From positions 1 through 64,000 of the forward strand of contig CAZQVN010000002.1 in NCBI GenBank assembly GCA_964596775.1: 64,000 bases of DNA, in the 5' to 3' direction. A program made the position numbers and the translations under genes. Shown here piece after piece: positions 19,168 to 27,025 of the stretch. The number at the start of each line of letters is the position of its first letter. The stretch's first letter is position 1. The stretch comes from CAZQVN01 sp964596775. Lineage in GTDB: Bacteria > Eisenbacteria > RBG-16-71-46 > JABDJR01 > JAWXBZ01. The notes under the pieces were generated by a model, which saw only the letters and a list, made by a program, of their open reading frames with translations, was not told the origin of the DNA and did no database searches.

Positions 19168-20526
19168 ATGACTTCCGAAACCTGGGTTCTGGCCGGTGAG
19201 CGGATCGTGTTTCCGGACGGCGTCCGCGCCGGTCGGGTGACCGTGTCCGCCGGACGGATCGTTTCCGTGGACACGCCCGGTCCCGCCCCCGCCGGCTCCC
19301 GGGTGGTGGATGCCGGCGATGCCGTCGTTCTTCCCGGACTCATCGACGTGCACGTCCACGTCAATGAACCCGGAAGGACGGAATGGGAGGGTTTCGATTC
19401 GGCCACCCGCGCCGCGGCCGCCGGCGGCGTGACCACGATCGTCGACATGCCGCTCAACAGCATTCCGGCGGTGACGACGGTGGACGCGCTCGAGGCCAAG
19501 CGCGCGGCAGCCGCCGGGAAGGTCCACGTCGACACCGGATTCTGGGGCGGCGTCGTGCCCGGCAATGCCCGCGAACTCGAACCGCTCCATGCCGCCGGAG
19601 TCCTCGGGTTCAAGTGCTTTCTCGTCGACTCCGGCGTTCCGGAATTCCGGAACGTGACGGAAGCCGATCTGCGCGAGGCGCTGCCGATCCTGTCGCGGCT
19701 CGGCGCGGTGCTCCTCGTTCACGCCGAATTGCCCGGACCGATCGAGCGGGCCCGCCCCGGCCCCGGCAGCGACCCGCGCCGCTACACGGAATACCTGGCC
19801 TCGCGCCCCGGTGCGGCGGAACGGGAGGCGGTCGACCTGATGATCGCGCTGTCCCGGGAGCACGACGTCCACGTGCACATCGTGCACCTGTCCTGCGCCG
19901 GAGCGCTGGCCGCGCTGCGGGCGGCTCGCGCCGCGGGAGTGCGCGTCAGCGTGGAAACCTGCCCGCAGTATCTCTGCGCCGCCGCGGAGGAGATCGCCGA
20001 CGGCGCGACGGCGTTCAAGTGCGCCCCGCCGATCCGCAGCGCGGCGAACCGCGAGCTCCTCTGGGAGGCGCTGCTGGCCGGGGAGATCGACCTCGTGGCC
20101 ACGGATCACTCCCCGAGCCCGCCGGAGATGAAGCATGCGGACAGCGGCGACTTCATGAAGGCGTGGGGCGGGATCGCCTCGCTGCAGCTCCTCCTGCCCC
20201 TGGTCTGGACGGAAGCCCGGGCGCGCGGCGCCGGCTATCCCTTTCTGGCGCGGCGGCTGGCCGAGGAGCCGGCGCGCCTGGCCGGCCTGACCCGCAAGGG
20301 GAGGATCGCCGCCGGTTGCGATGCCGACCTGGTCCTCTGGGACCCCGACGGTTCGTGGACCGTCGATCCGCGCCGGTTGCACCACCGCCATCGGCTGACT
20401 CCCTGGACGGGGCGGAAACTGCGCGGGATCGTCCGCGACGTGTATAGTCGCGGGAGGAGGGTGTTCGGATCGGAGGGCCTGGCGTCCGCACCCGCGGGAG
20501 CACTGCTTTCCGGAAGGGATCGATGA
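19168..20526 (+). CDS. allB: Allantoinase
   Basis: A 452-residue amidohydrolase that opens (S)-allantoin to allantoate. Metal-binding motifs are intact: DVHVHVNEPGR near residue 60, FKCF near 150 (the lysine that is carbamylated in the family), HAE near 188, HIVHLS near 240 and TDHSP near 315. The RTEWEGF segment after the HxH motif is typical of allantoinase rather than dihydropyrimidinase. It starts the operon; its last four bases overlap the start of the allantoicase fusion (ATGA). The start at 19168 follows an extended -10 box and is probably leaderless. Earlier in-frame sequence lies antisense to the OxyR gene and is not credible. Confidence 0.93.
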   Translation: MTSETWVLAGERIVFPDGVRAGRVTVSAGRIVSVDTPGPAPAGSRVVDAGDAVVLPGLIDVHVHVNEPGRTEWEGFDSATRAAAAGGVTTIVDMPLNSIPAVTTVDALEAKRAAAAGKVHVDTGFWGGVVPGNARELEPLHAAGVLGFKCFLVDSGVPEFRNVTEADLREALPILSRLGAVLLVHAELPGPIERARPGPGSDPRRYTEYLASRPGAAEREAVDLMIALSREHDVHVHIVHLSCAGALAALRAARAAGVRVSVETCPQYLCAAAEEIADGATAFKCAPPIRSAANRELLWEALLAGEIDLVATDHSPSPPEMKHADSGDFMKAWGGIASLQLLLPLVWTEARARGAGYPFLARRLAEEPARLAGLTRKGRIAAGCDADLVLWDPDGSWTVDPRRLHHRHRLTPWTGRKLRGIVRDVYSRGRRVFGSEGLASAPAGALLSGRDR

Positions 20527-22022
20527 GCACCTTTACCGAACTGACGGACCTGGCCGCCGAGCGCCTCGGCGGCGTTGCCCTCGGCGCGAACGACGAGTTC
20601 TTCGCCGAGAAGGAAAACCTGCTCAAGGCCTCGAAGCCGATCTTCATCGAGGACAAGTACACGGACCGCGGCAAGTGGATGGACGGCTGGGAAACGCGGC
20701 GCCGCCGCGAACCGGGCCATGACTGGTGCCTGGTCCGTCTCGGGCTGCCGGGGATCATCCGCGGCGTGGACATCGACACGAGTTTTTTCCGCGGCAACTA
20801 CCCTGAGCAGGCGTCCGTCGACGCGTGTTCCGCCCCGGCCGATGCCACCGCGGCGGACCTGCTGGCGGAGTCGACGGTCTGGACCCCGATCCTGGCCAGG
20901 TCGCCGCTCAAGGGGGATTCCCAAAACCTGTTTCCGGTCGAGTGCGGGAGCCGCTTCACCCATGTCCGTCTGAACATCTTTCCCGACGGCGGGGTGGCCC
21001 GCTTTCGCGTTCACGGCGACGTGGTGCCGGACCGGCCGCAGGATTCCGGCACCGACGAAATCGTCGATCTCGTTTCCGTGGAGAACGGCGGCCTGATCAT
21101 CGGCTGCAGCGACATGTTCTTCAGCAACCGCAACAACCTCACGCTTCCCGGTCCCGGGCGGAACATGGGGGACGGCTGGGAGACGAAGCGCCGGCGGGGC
21201 CCCGGCCATGACTGGGTCATCGCCCGGCTGGGCACGGAAGGAACGCTCCGGCGGATCGTCGTGGACACGACGCATTTCAAGGGAAACGCCCCGGGAAGCT
21301 GCTCGCTGGAGGGACTCGCCGCGGAGGCGGCCACGCTCGAGGACCTTGTGGCCGGGGAGTACTCCTGGATTCCGATCCTTCCGCTAACGCCGCTCAAGCC
21401 GCATACCGTCCACACGTTCGAGTCGGAAATCCAGGATGCGGGACCGGTCACGCACGTGCGGCTGAACATCTTTCCCGACGGGGGCGTGATGCGCCTGCGG
21501 CTGTTCGGCCTGCGCAGCCGCCGCGGCAGGCTGAAGCAGGTCTTCCGCTGGCTGAACACGATGCCCGAGGCCGAGGCCGAAAGGCAGTTTCGGGCGTGCT
21601 GCGGACATGAAAAGTGGGCGCGCCGGATGGCCGAAGGTCGCCCCCATGCCGATCTCGATGCGGTGAAGGCGGCCGCCGATGCCGCGTTTCACGAACTCGG
21701 CCCGGAGGACTGGCGGGCGGCGTTCGGCAGTCATCCGAAGATCGGCGCCACCGGTCCGATTTCGGACTGGTCCAGGGCCGAACAGTCCGGAGCGGGCGCG
21801 GCTCCCGGGGAAACACGGGCGGAACTGGCCCGCCTGAACGAGGCGTACCTGGAAAAGTTCGGCTTCATCTACATCGTCTGCGCGTCGGGCCTGTCCGGCG
21901 ACGAGATGGTTGCGAATCTGAAGTCCCGCCTGCAGAATGACCCGAAGACGGAAATGGGGATCGCCGAACAGGAGCTGATCCGCATCACCCACCTGAGGCT
22001 GGAGAAGCTGCTGAACTCATGA
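20523..22022 (+). CDS. Allantoicase - OHCU decarboxylase fusion
   Basis: A single 499-residue reading frame with two enzymes. Residues ~15-335 are allantoicase, which cuts allantoate to ureidoglycolate and urea; its two internal repeats are plain, with GWETRRRREPGHDW and GWETKRRRGPGHDW, and the segment THVRLNIFPDGGV occurring twice. Residues ~340-499 are OHCU decarboxylase (UraD), which turns OHCU into (S)-allantoin; SHPKIG gives the catalytic His and SRAEQSGAG the Glu. The usual VCAR is VCAS here. The fusion joins step 3 and step 5 of the pathway. Four-base overlaps occur at both ends of the gene (ATGA). Continuity over a clear domain joint argues against an assembly error. Confidence 0.9.
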   Translation: MSTFTELTDLAAERLGGVALGANDEFFAEKENLLKASKPIFIEDKYTDRGKWMDGWETRRRREPGHDWCLVRLGLPGIIRGVDIDTSFFRGNYPEQASVDACSAPADATAADLLAESTVWTPILARSPLKGDSQNLFPVECGSRFTHVRLNIFPDGGVARFRVHGDVVPDRPQDSGTDEIVDLVSVENGGLIIGCSDMFFSNRNNLTLPGPGRNMGDGWETKRRRGPGHDWVIARLGTEGTLRRIVVDTTHFKGNAPGSCSLEGLAAEAATLEDLVAGEYSWIPILPLTPLKPHTVHTFESEIQDAGPVTHVRLNIFPDGGVMRLRLFGLRSRRGRLKQVFRWLNTMPEAEAERQFRACCGHEKWARRMAEGRPHADLDAVKAAADAAFHELGPEDWRAAFGSHPKIGATGPISDWSRAEQSGAGAAPGETRAELARLNEAYLEKFGFIYIVCASGLSGDEMVANLKSRLQNDPKTEMGIAEQELIRITHLRLEKLLNS

Positions 22023-22360
22023 GCGCGATCACGACGCACGTGCTGAACACCGCCACCGGACGTCCGGGAGAGGGCATCTCCGTGGTTCTCGAGGAGAAGG
22101 CCGGCGACGACTGGCGCCTCCTGGCGGCCGGGCGGACGAACGCCGACGGCCGTCTCGGCGACCTCCTGGCCGGGGATCATCGCCTGACGCCGGGAGAATA
22201 TCGTCTGACGTTCGACACGAAACTCTACTTCGAGCGGCAGGGCACCGAATCCTTCTATCCCGAGGTGCGGATCGCGTTCCGGGTGCAGGATCCGCAGGAG
22301 CACTACCACGTTCCGCTGCTGATCGCGCCGTTCGGATTTTCCACGTACAGGGGAAGCTGA
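22019..22360 (+). CDS. uraH: 5-hydroxyisourate hydrolase
   Basis: A 113-residue transthyretin-like enzyme that hydrolyses 5-hydroxyisourate, the uricase product, to OHCU. The N-terminal THVLNTATGRPG and the C-terminal YRGS signature, preceded by HYHVPLLIAPFGFST, are diagnostic and distinguish it from true transthyretin. No signal peptide is present, so it acts in the cytoplasm. It overlaps the upstream fusion gene by 4 bp and is followed after 2 bp by uricase, so translation is coupled. Confidence 0.95.
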   Translation: MSAITTHVLNTATGRPGEGISVVLEEKAGDDWRLLAAGRTNADGRLGDLLAGDHRLTPGEYRLTFDTKLYFERQGTESFYPEVRIAFRVQDPQEHYHVPLLIAPFGFSTYRGS

Positions 22361-22362
22361 CC

Positions 22363-23202
22363 TTGTCACCGCAGCTCGGCAGCGATTGCTACGGCAAGTC
22401 CGGGGTCCGTGTGGTCAAGGTGTCGCGAAAGGACGGTCGTCATTCCGTCAAGGATCTCTCGGTCAGCGTTTCGCTGGAAGGGGAGTTCGAAGCCGCGCAC
22501 ACCGAGGGGGACAACAGCCGCGTCGTCCCGACCGACACGATGAAGAACACGGTCTACGTTCTGGCGAAGGAACACCCGCTCGACCACGTCGAGGGGTTTG
22601 CCGCGCACCTGGCCGGGCACTTCACGAAGACCTACCCGCAGGTCCGCGCGGCGACGGTCCGCGTTGACGAGGATCCGTGGACCCGCATGGAGGTCGGCGG
22701 CGCCGCCCATCCGCACGCGTTCGTGGCCGGATGCGGCGAGCGCTGGGGAGCCCGGGCCCGGGCGGGGCAGGATGGAACGCTGACCGCGAGCCTGGACAAT
22801 CTCCTGGTGATGAAGACAACGGAGTCCGGCTTCAGCGGGTTTCACCGGGACCGCCTCACGACGCTCAGGGAAACGGACGACCGGATCTTCAAGACGATCC
22901 TGTCGGCGGAGTGGACGTTCGGCCGGGAGGCTCCCGATTTCAACGCCGTCCGGGCGACCGTGCGGAAAACGCTGCTCGAGACGTTCGCCGTGCAGCACAG
23001 CCTCTCGGTCCAGCAGACGCTGTACGCGATGGGGGAGAACATCCTCGCCGCCGCCGCTGACGTGGCCCGGATCCGTCTCGTCCTGCCGAACCGGCACTGC
23101 CTGCTCGTCGACCTGTCGCCGTTCGGGATGGCGAACGAGAACGAGATCTTCCACCCGGTCGACGAGCCGTACGGCCTGATCGAGGCGACGATCAGCCGCT
23201 GA
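22363..23202 (+). CDS. uox: Urate oxidase (uricase)
   Basis: A 279-residue cofactor-free uricase that oxidises urate with O2 to 5-hydroxyisourate and releases H2O2. Family motifs are present: GKSGVRVVKV near residue 11, PTDTMKNTVYVLAKEHPL near 57 (catalytic Thr/Lys region), LLVMKTTESGFSGF near 147 and VQHSLSVQQTLYAMGE near 207. The reading frame begins with TTG at 22363, 2 bp after the uraH stop, with GGGGAAG as ribosome site. No in-frame ATG would keep the N-terminal strand. It is the last gene of the plus-strand operon and is convergent with the DUF6986 gene. Confidence 0.94.
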   Translation: MSPQLGSDCYGKSGVRVVKVSRKDGRHSVKDLSVSVSLEGEFEAAHTEGDNSRVVPTDTMKNTVYVLAKEHPLDHVEGFAAHLAGHFTKTYPQVRAATVRVDEDPWTRMEVGGAAHPHAFVAGCGERWGARARAGQDGTLTASLDNLLVMKTTESGFSGFHRDRLTTLRETDDRIFKTILSAEWTFGREAPDFNAVRATVRKTLLETFAVQHSLSVQQTLYAMGENILAAAADVARIRLVLPNRHCLLVDLSPFGMANENEIFHPVDEPYGLIEATISR

Positions 23203-23227
23203 CCGGGGGGCGCGGGATGCGGCTCCG

Positions 23228-24577
23228 TCAGCCCCGGCGGTTGTTCAGGATCTTCACGAAGCTCCGTCCCCGCAGTTCCTCCAGCGTGACGCCGGACATG
23301 TCCGCGGCTTCGTCCTCGCTGATCGCCCCGCAGTTGACGGCCCGGAGAAAGTAGTTCAGCAGCCCCTGCCCGGTTGCGGCGTCGTCGAACACCTCGCCGA
23401 CGAGGGTGGCCTGCGCGGCCTTTCCCACGAAATTGCTCAGGCGCTCCGCGGCCGGCGCGAGCCCTTCCATGAAGAAGGAATAGACGGCGGCGTAGCGCGT
23501 CGGCAACTGGGCCGGATGGAGATCCCATCCCTGGTAGAACGCGTGCTCCAGCGAGTGCCGGACGTGGGCGTAGTGCAGCGCCCACGCGGCGTGAACGACA
23601 CGGCGGTTTTCCGCGGCGTCGGAGGCGGACAGCGAGCCGCCGTCGGCCGCGCGATGGGGCGCCACCGGAAGGATGTTCGTGGCCCCGTCCGACAGCCACA
23701 CGCCGGTGCCGGCCAGCGCCACCTGCATCATGTGACGCGCGAAGTCGCAGGCGTGGTGCGCCATGTGCTGGTGCGCGGCGGTGATCTGGCAGGACGCGGT
23801 GTAGTCGTAGGTTCCGAAGTGGGCCGCGATCACCCGGCCGCCTCCCGCGCGAACCTGTTTCTGCAGCCCGGAGGCGCCGTGCTCGTCGAGGATCGACTGC
23901 GTCGTTTCGATCATCAACTCGAACTCTAGCCGGCCGGGCGCAAGTTCAAGCGCCGTCTCCAGGGAGCCCAGGATGTCGGCGAGGACCGCCGACTGCTCCG
24001 GCGTCGTCACCTTGGAAAGCGTGATCACGAAACCGTCGGGGATCCCTCCCCCTTCCCGGACGAGCGTGGTCAGGAACAGGTCGAGCGTCCGCAGGCTGCG
24101 GCTCTTGAGTTCCTCGGTCAGCGGCTTGATGCGGATGCCGAGAAACGGGGGGAGCGTGTTCGCCTTCATTCCCGCCGCGACCTCGAGCGCCGCCGACCGC
24201 GCGTGACCGTCCTCCTCGGCATCGGAGCGGTTGCCGTACCCGTCCTCGAAGTCGATCCGGAAGTCTTCGACCGGTTCCACGAGCAGTTTCCGGGTCACCC
24301 GGTCGTACACGGACACGGCGTGGGCCTGGTCTCCGGACAGGCCGCAGGCCCTGGCGAACGCCCCGGCGTCGCCGGCGTACTCCTCGAGCACGGCCAGGGC
24401 CGTTTTCCCGAGGCGCGGGGCCGTGTCGGAGCGGAACAGGTGGGCGCCGCCGTACACGGTGTGCACGGGCTGCCGCCGTTCCGACTCCCCGGGGTACAGG
24501 GCGGCGATGGCGGCATTCGCCGCGGCCAGGCGGGACTCGGCCCGTTTCAGGACGTCGGCAGGCAGGGAAGGCTTCAT
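23228..24577 (-). CDS. DUF6986 family protein (aldolase/citrate lyase-like)
   Basis: A 449-residue cytoplasmic protein with features of the HpcH/citrate-lyase/malate-synthase superfamily: FRIDFEDGYGNRSDAEED near residue 107, FLGIRIKPL, and FELMIETTQSILDEHG near 220, where acidic residues would bind Mg2+. HFGTYDYTASC lies near 250. Proteins of this family are, as I recall, found beside allantoin genes in actinobacteria. Ureidoglycolate breakdown yields glyoxylate, so a C-C bond-forming reaction on glyoxylate is a reasonable guess but has not been shown. The ATG at 24577 has GGAGATAAAACC upstream. The gene is convergent with uricase, 25 bp apart. Confidence 0.75.
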   Translation of the reverse strand: MKPSLPADVLKRAESRLAAANAAIAALYPGESERRQPVHTVYGGAHLFRSDTAPRLGKTALAVLEEYAGDAGAFARACGLSGDQAHAVSVYDRVTRKLLVEPVEDFRIDFEDGYGNRSDAEEDGHARSAALEVAAGMKANTLPPFLGIRIKPLTEELKSRSLRTLDLFLTTLVREGGGIPDGFVITLSKVTTPEQSAVLADILGSLETALELAPGRLEFELMIETTQSILDEHGASGLQKQVRAGGGRVIAAHFGTYDYTASCQITAAHQHMAHHACDFARHMMQVALAGTGVWLSDGATNILPVAPHRAADGGSLSASDAAENRRVVHAAWALHYAHVRHSLEHAFYQGWDLHPAQLPTRYAAVYSFFMEGLAPAAERLSNFVGKAAQATLVGEVFDDAATGQGLLNYFLRAVNCGAISEDEAADMSGVTLEELRGRSFVKILNNRRG

Positions 24578-24701
24578 GGTTTTATCTCCAGTCTGGACGG
24601 CGATGTTCAGGACGTTCCGGTCGGCGGCATGCCTGATCCGCGGGGCGAAGCCGCGGACCGCGAGTCTTGCCGAAAGAGGCGCGCCGTTTCAAGGCCGCGG
24701 C

Positions 24702-26000
24702 TCATGCGCCGTGGAGAAGGTGCTCCCGGAATGCATCGAAGTCCGCCGCGATCCGGATGCTGTGCGGCGTCCGCTCGAGCGCAGCGGCGAGCGGCGGGGG
24801 GAGCACCACCGGCCGGCCGGTGGCCCGTTCGACGACGTCGCCGAACTTGGCCGGGTGGGCGGTGGCGGCGACGACCAGCGGCACGGTGTCGCCCGCCGCG
24901 ACCCGGCGCCGGGCCGAGCGGACGCCCACCGCGGTGTGCGGGTCGAGCAGCGTGCCCGTGGACTCGAACGTCCGGCGGATTTCGTCCAGCGTTTCCGCGT
25001 CGCTGACGGCATCGGCGGGGATGTCCGCCGCGAGGCGATCGAGATCGCCGGCGTAGAGCGCGGTCAGCCGGGCCAGGTTGCTCGGGTCGCCGACGTCCAT
25101 GGCGTTCGAGGCGGTCGGCACCGAGGCCCGGGGCCGGTACACGCCGGTCCGGAAGTACTCCGGCACCACGTCGTTCGAGTTCGTGGCCGCGGCAAGACCG
25201 GCCAGCGGAATTCCCATGGCCCGGGCGTACGCCGCGGCGGTCAGGTTGCCGAAGTTGCCGCTCGGGACGATCATCCGCGGCGGAACGCCCGGCGCGGCGA
25301 ACGCGGCGGCGGCCCACCCGTAGTACGCCGCCTGCGGCAGCAGGCGCCCGATGTTGATGGAATTGGCGGTGGTCAGCGTCCTCCGCGCGCGGATTCCGGG
25401 GTCGTTGAGCGCACCCTTCACGAGACGCTGGCAATCGTCGAACGTCCCCGCGACCTCGAGCGCCGTGATGTTGCCGCCGAGCGTGGTCATCTGGCGTTCC
25501 TGAACCGGGCTGATCTTTCCCGAGGGGTAGAGGACGAAGACCGTCACGCGGGGAACGCCGAAGAAACCGTGGGCCACCGCGCTGCCGGTGTCGCCGGACG
25601 TGGCCACGAGGATCGTCACGTCGAGAGCGTCCCGTTCGAGGTACCAGGAGAGAATGCGGGCCATGAACCGGGCGCCGACATCCTTGAACGCCAGGGTCGG
25701 GCCGTGGAACAGCTCGAGGAGATGGATGCGTCCGTCCAGGCGCGTCAGCGGCAGCGGAAAATTCCAGGCGTCGGCGAGGATCGCGTCGAGGTCGTCGCGG
25801 GGGATGTCGGCGAGGAACGGGTGGAGCATCTCCGCGCCGATTTCGCCGAGCGACCGCCCGGCAAGCGAGTCGAGAAATGCTTCGGGGAGCCGGGGCATCC
25901 GTTCCGGTACGAACAGGCCCCCGTCGGCGGCCTGGCCGGTCAGGAGGGCCTCGCGGAACGTCACGCCGATCCCGGGATCGCTGACGGAGCGGTAGATCAC
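24702..26000 (-). CDS. thrC: Threonine synthase
   Basis: A 432-residue PLP enzyme that makes threonine from O-phosphohomoserine, close to the length of E. coli ThrC. The cofactor lysine lies in HGPTLAFKDVGARF near residue 105, and ATSGDTGSAVAHGF and PSGNFGNLTA are the expected phosphate-binding and substrate loops. The N-terminal segment DGGLFVPE is typical. Translation starts at GTG (26000-25998), overlapping the thrB stop TGA as GTGA, so the genes are translationally coupled. It is the last gene of the thrA-thrB-thrC operon. Confidence 0.95.
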   Translation of the reverse strand: MIYRSVSDPGIGVTFREALLTGQAADGGLFVPERMPRLPEAFLDSLAGRSLGEIGAEMLHPFLADIPRDDLDAILADAWNFPLPLTRLDGRIHLLELFHGPTLAFKDVGARFMARILSWYLERDALDVTILVATSGDTGSAVAHGFFGVPRVTVFVLYPSGKISPVQERQMTTLGGNITALEVAGTFDDCQRLVKGALNDPGIRARRTLTTANSINIGRLLPQAAYYGWAAAAFAAPGVPPRMIVPSGNFGNLTAAAYARAMGIPLAGLAAATNSNDVVPEYFRTGVYRPRASVPTASNAMDVGDPSNLARLTALYAGDLDRLAADIPADAVSDAETLDEIRRTFESTGTLLDPHTAVGVRSARRRVAAGDTVPLVVAATAHPAKFGDVVERATGRPVVLPPPLAAALERTPHSIRIAADFDAFREHLLHGA

Positions 26001-27025
26001 GAGCGGGCCGTGATCCGGGCGCCGCGCCGGTTGATCCGCGAGAGCGTCACGTCGGCGTCGAGGCCCGCGGACGACCGGAACGCGAGGGCCATCGCCCGTC
26101 CGGCCCGCTCCGCCAGTTTTCGCGTGGCGGCCACCGCGAACAGCGACGGCCCCGATCCGGAGATGGAACATCCGACGGCGCCGGAGGCCAGCGCCGCGCT
26201 CCGGACCGCCGCGAAGCCCGGGATCAGCGCGGCGCGGACCGGCTCCGCCACAAGGTCGGAGAGCGAGCGGCCCACGAGTGCGATGTCGCCGGAGGCCAGC
26301 CCCGCCGCGAGCCCGGCCGTGTGGGCCCACTGGTGCACCGCGGTGGCCAGCGGGAGCGACCGCGGCAGGAGCCGCCGCGCCGTCTTCGTCTCGAGGACCA
26401 CGTGGGGGTGCACGACGATCCAGTGAAACGTGTTCCGGAACGGGAGCGCCGCCACGTCCGGGGGGTCGGGCCGGAGTATCAGCTGCACCCCGCCGAGCAG
26501 GCAGGGGGCGGCATTGTCCGCGTGCGGCGATCCGCTGGCCATCCGCTCCCCCTCGACGGCGAAACGGAGGAGGTCGCGCTTCGGCAGCGGCTTCGGCAGG
26601 AGCGCGTTGACCGCCACGAGCGCCGCGACGCCGCTGGCCGCGGAGCTGCCGAGACCCGACCCGATCGGCATCCGCTTGTCCAGGGTCAGGCGGACGCCGA
26701 ACTTCGGCTTCGTTTCCTCGAGCAGCAGCCGGGCGACCCGGGCGGCGATGTTCCTGGCCGGATCGTGGAGCCGCGCTTCGTCCGCCGGTGCCGGGGTGTC
26801 CGCGCCGGGGCGCCCGCCGGCCGGTCGGCGCGCCGGCGCGCGACCCCGCCCCGTCCGCCGCTCCGTTGCCGGGCGGACCATCGAAAAGGAGAGGCCCGGC
26901 TCGCCCGTGCGTTCGGCAACGGCGAAGTCGCCGGGGGATTCGAGGGCCAGCCCCAGCGCGTCGAACCCCGGGCCGAGGTTCGCGATCGTGGCCGGCGCGA
27001 ACGCCCTGGCGCGGCGCGGCGTCAT
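25997..27025 (-). CDS. thrB: Homoserine kinase
   Basis: A 342-residue GHMP-family kinase that phosphorylates homoserine. The ATP loop PIGSGLGSSAAS is intact near residue 120, and SGSGPSLFAVA near 290 is the third GHMP motif. ANLGPGFDALGLAL at the N-terminus is typical of homoserine kinase. It is about 30 residues longer than E. coli ThrB because of an Arg/Ala/Pro-rich insertion around 55-85. The start codon overlaps the thrA stop by one base (TGATG), and its stop overlaps the thrC start. Confidence 0.94.
   Translation of the reverse strand: MTPRRARAFAPATIANLGPGFDALGLALESPGDFAVAERTGEPGLSFSMVRPATERRTGRGRAPARRPAGGRPGADTPAPADEARLHDPARNIAARVARLLLEETKPKFGVRLTLDKRMPIGSGLGSSAASGVAALVAVNALLPKPLPKRDLLRFAVEGERMASGSPHADNAAPCLLGGVQLILRPDPPDVAALPFRNTFHWIVVHPHVVLETKTARRLLPRSLPLATAVHQWAHTAGLAAGLASGDIALVGRSLSDLVAEPVRAALIPGFAAVRSAALASGAVGCSISGSGPSLFAVAATRKLAERAGRAMALAFRSSAGLDADVTLSRINRRGARITARS

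Noticed and set aside
20523..22022. Two separate genes (alc and uraD) joined by sequencing error
   Set aside because: The frame is continuous, the joint falls in a short linker after the second allantoicase repeat, and no ribosome site or start is seen at the UraD domain.
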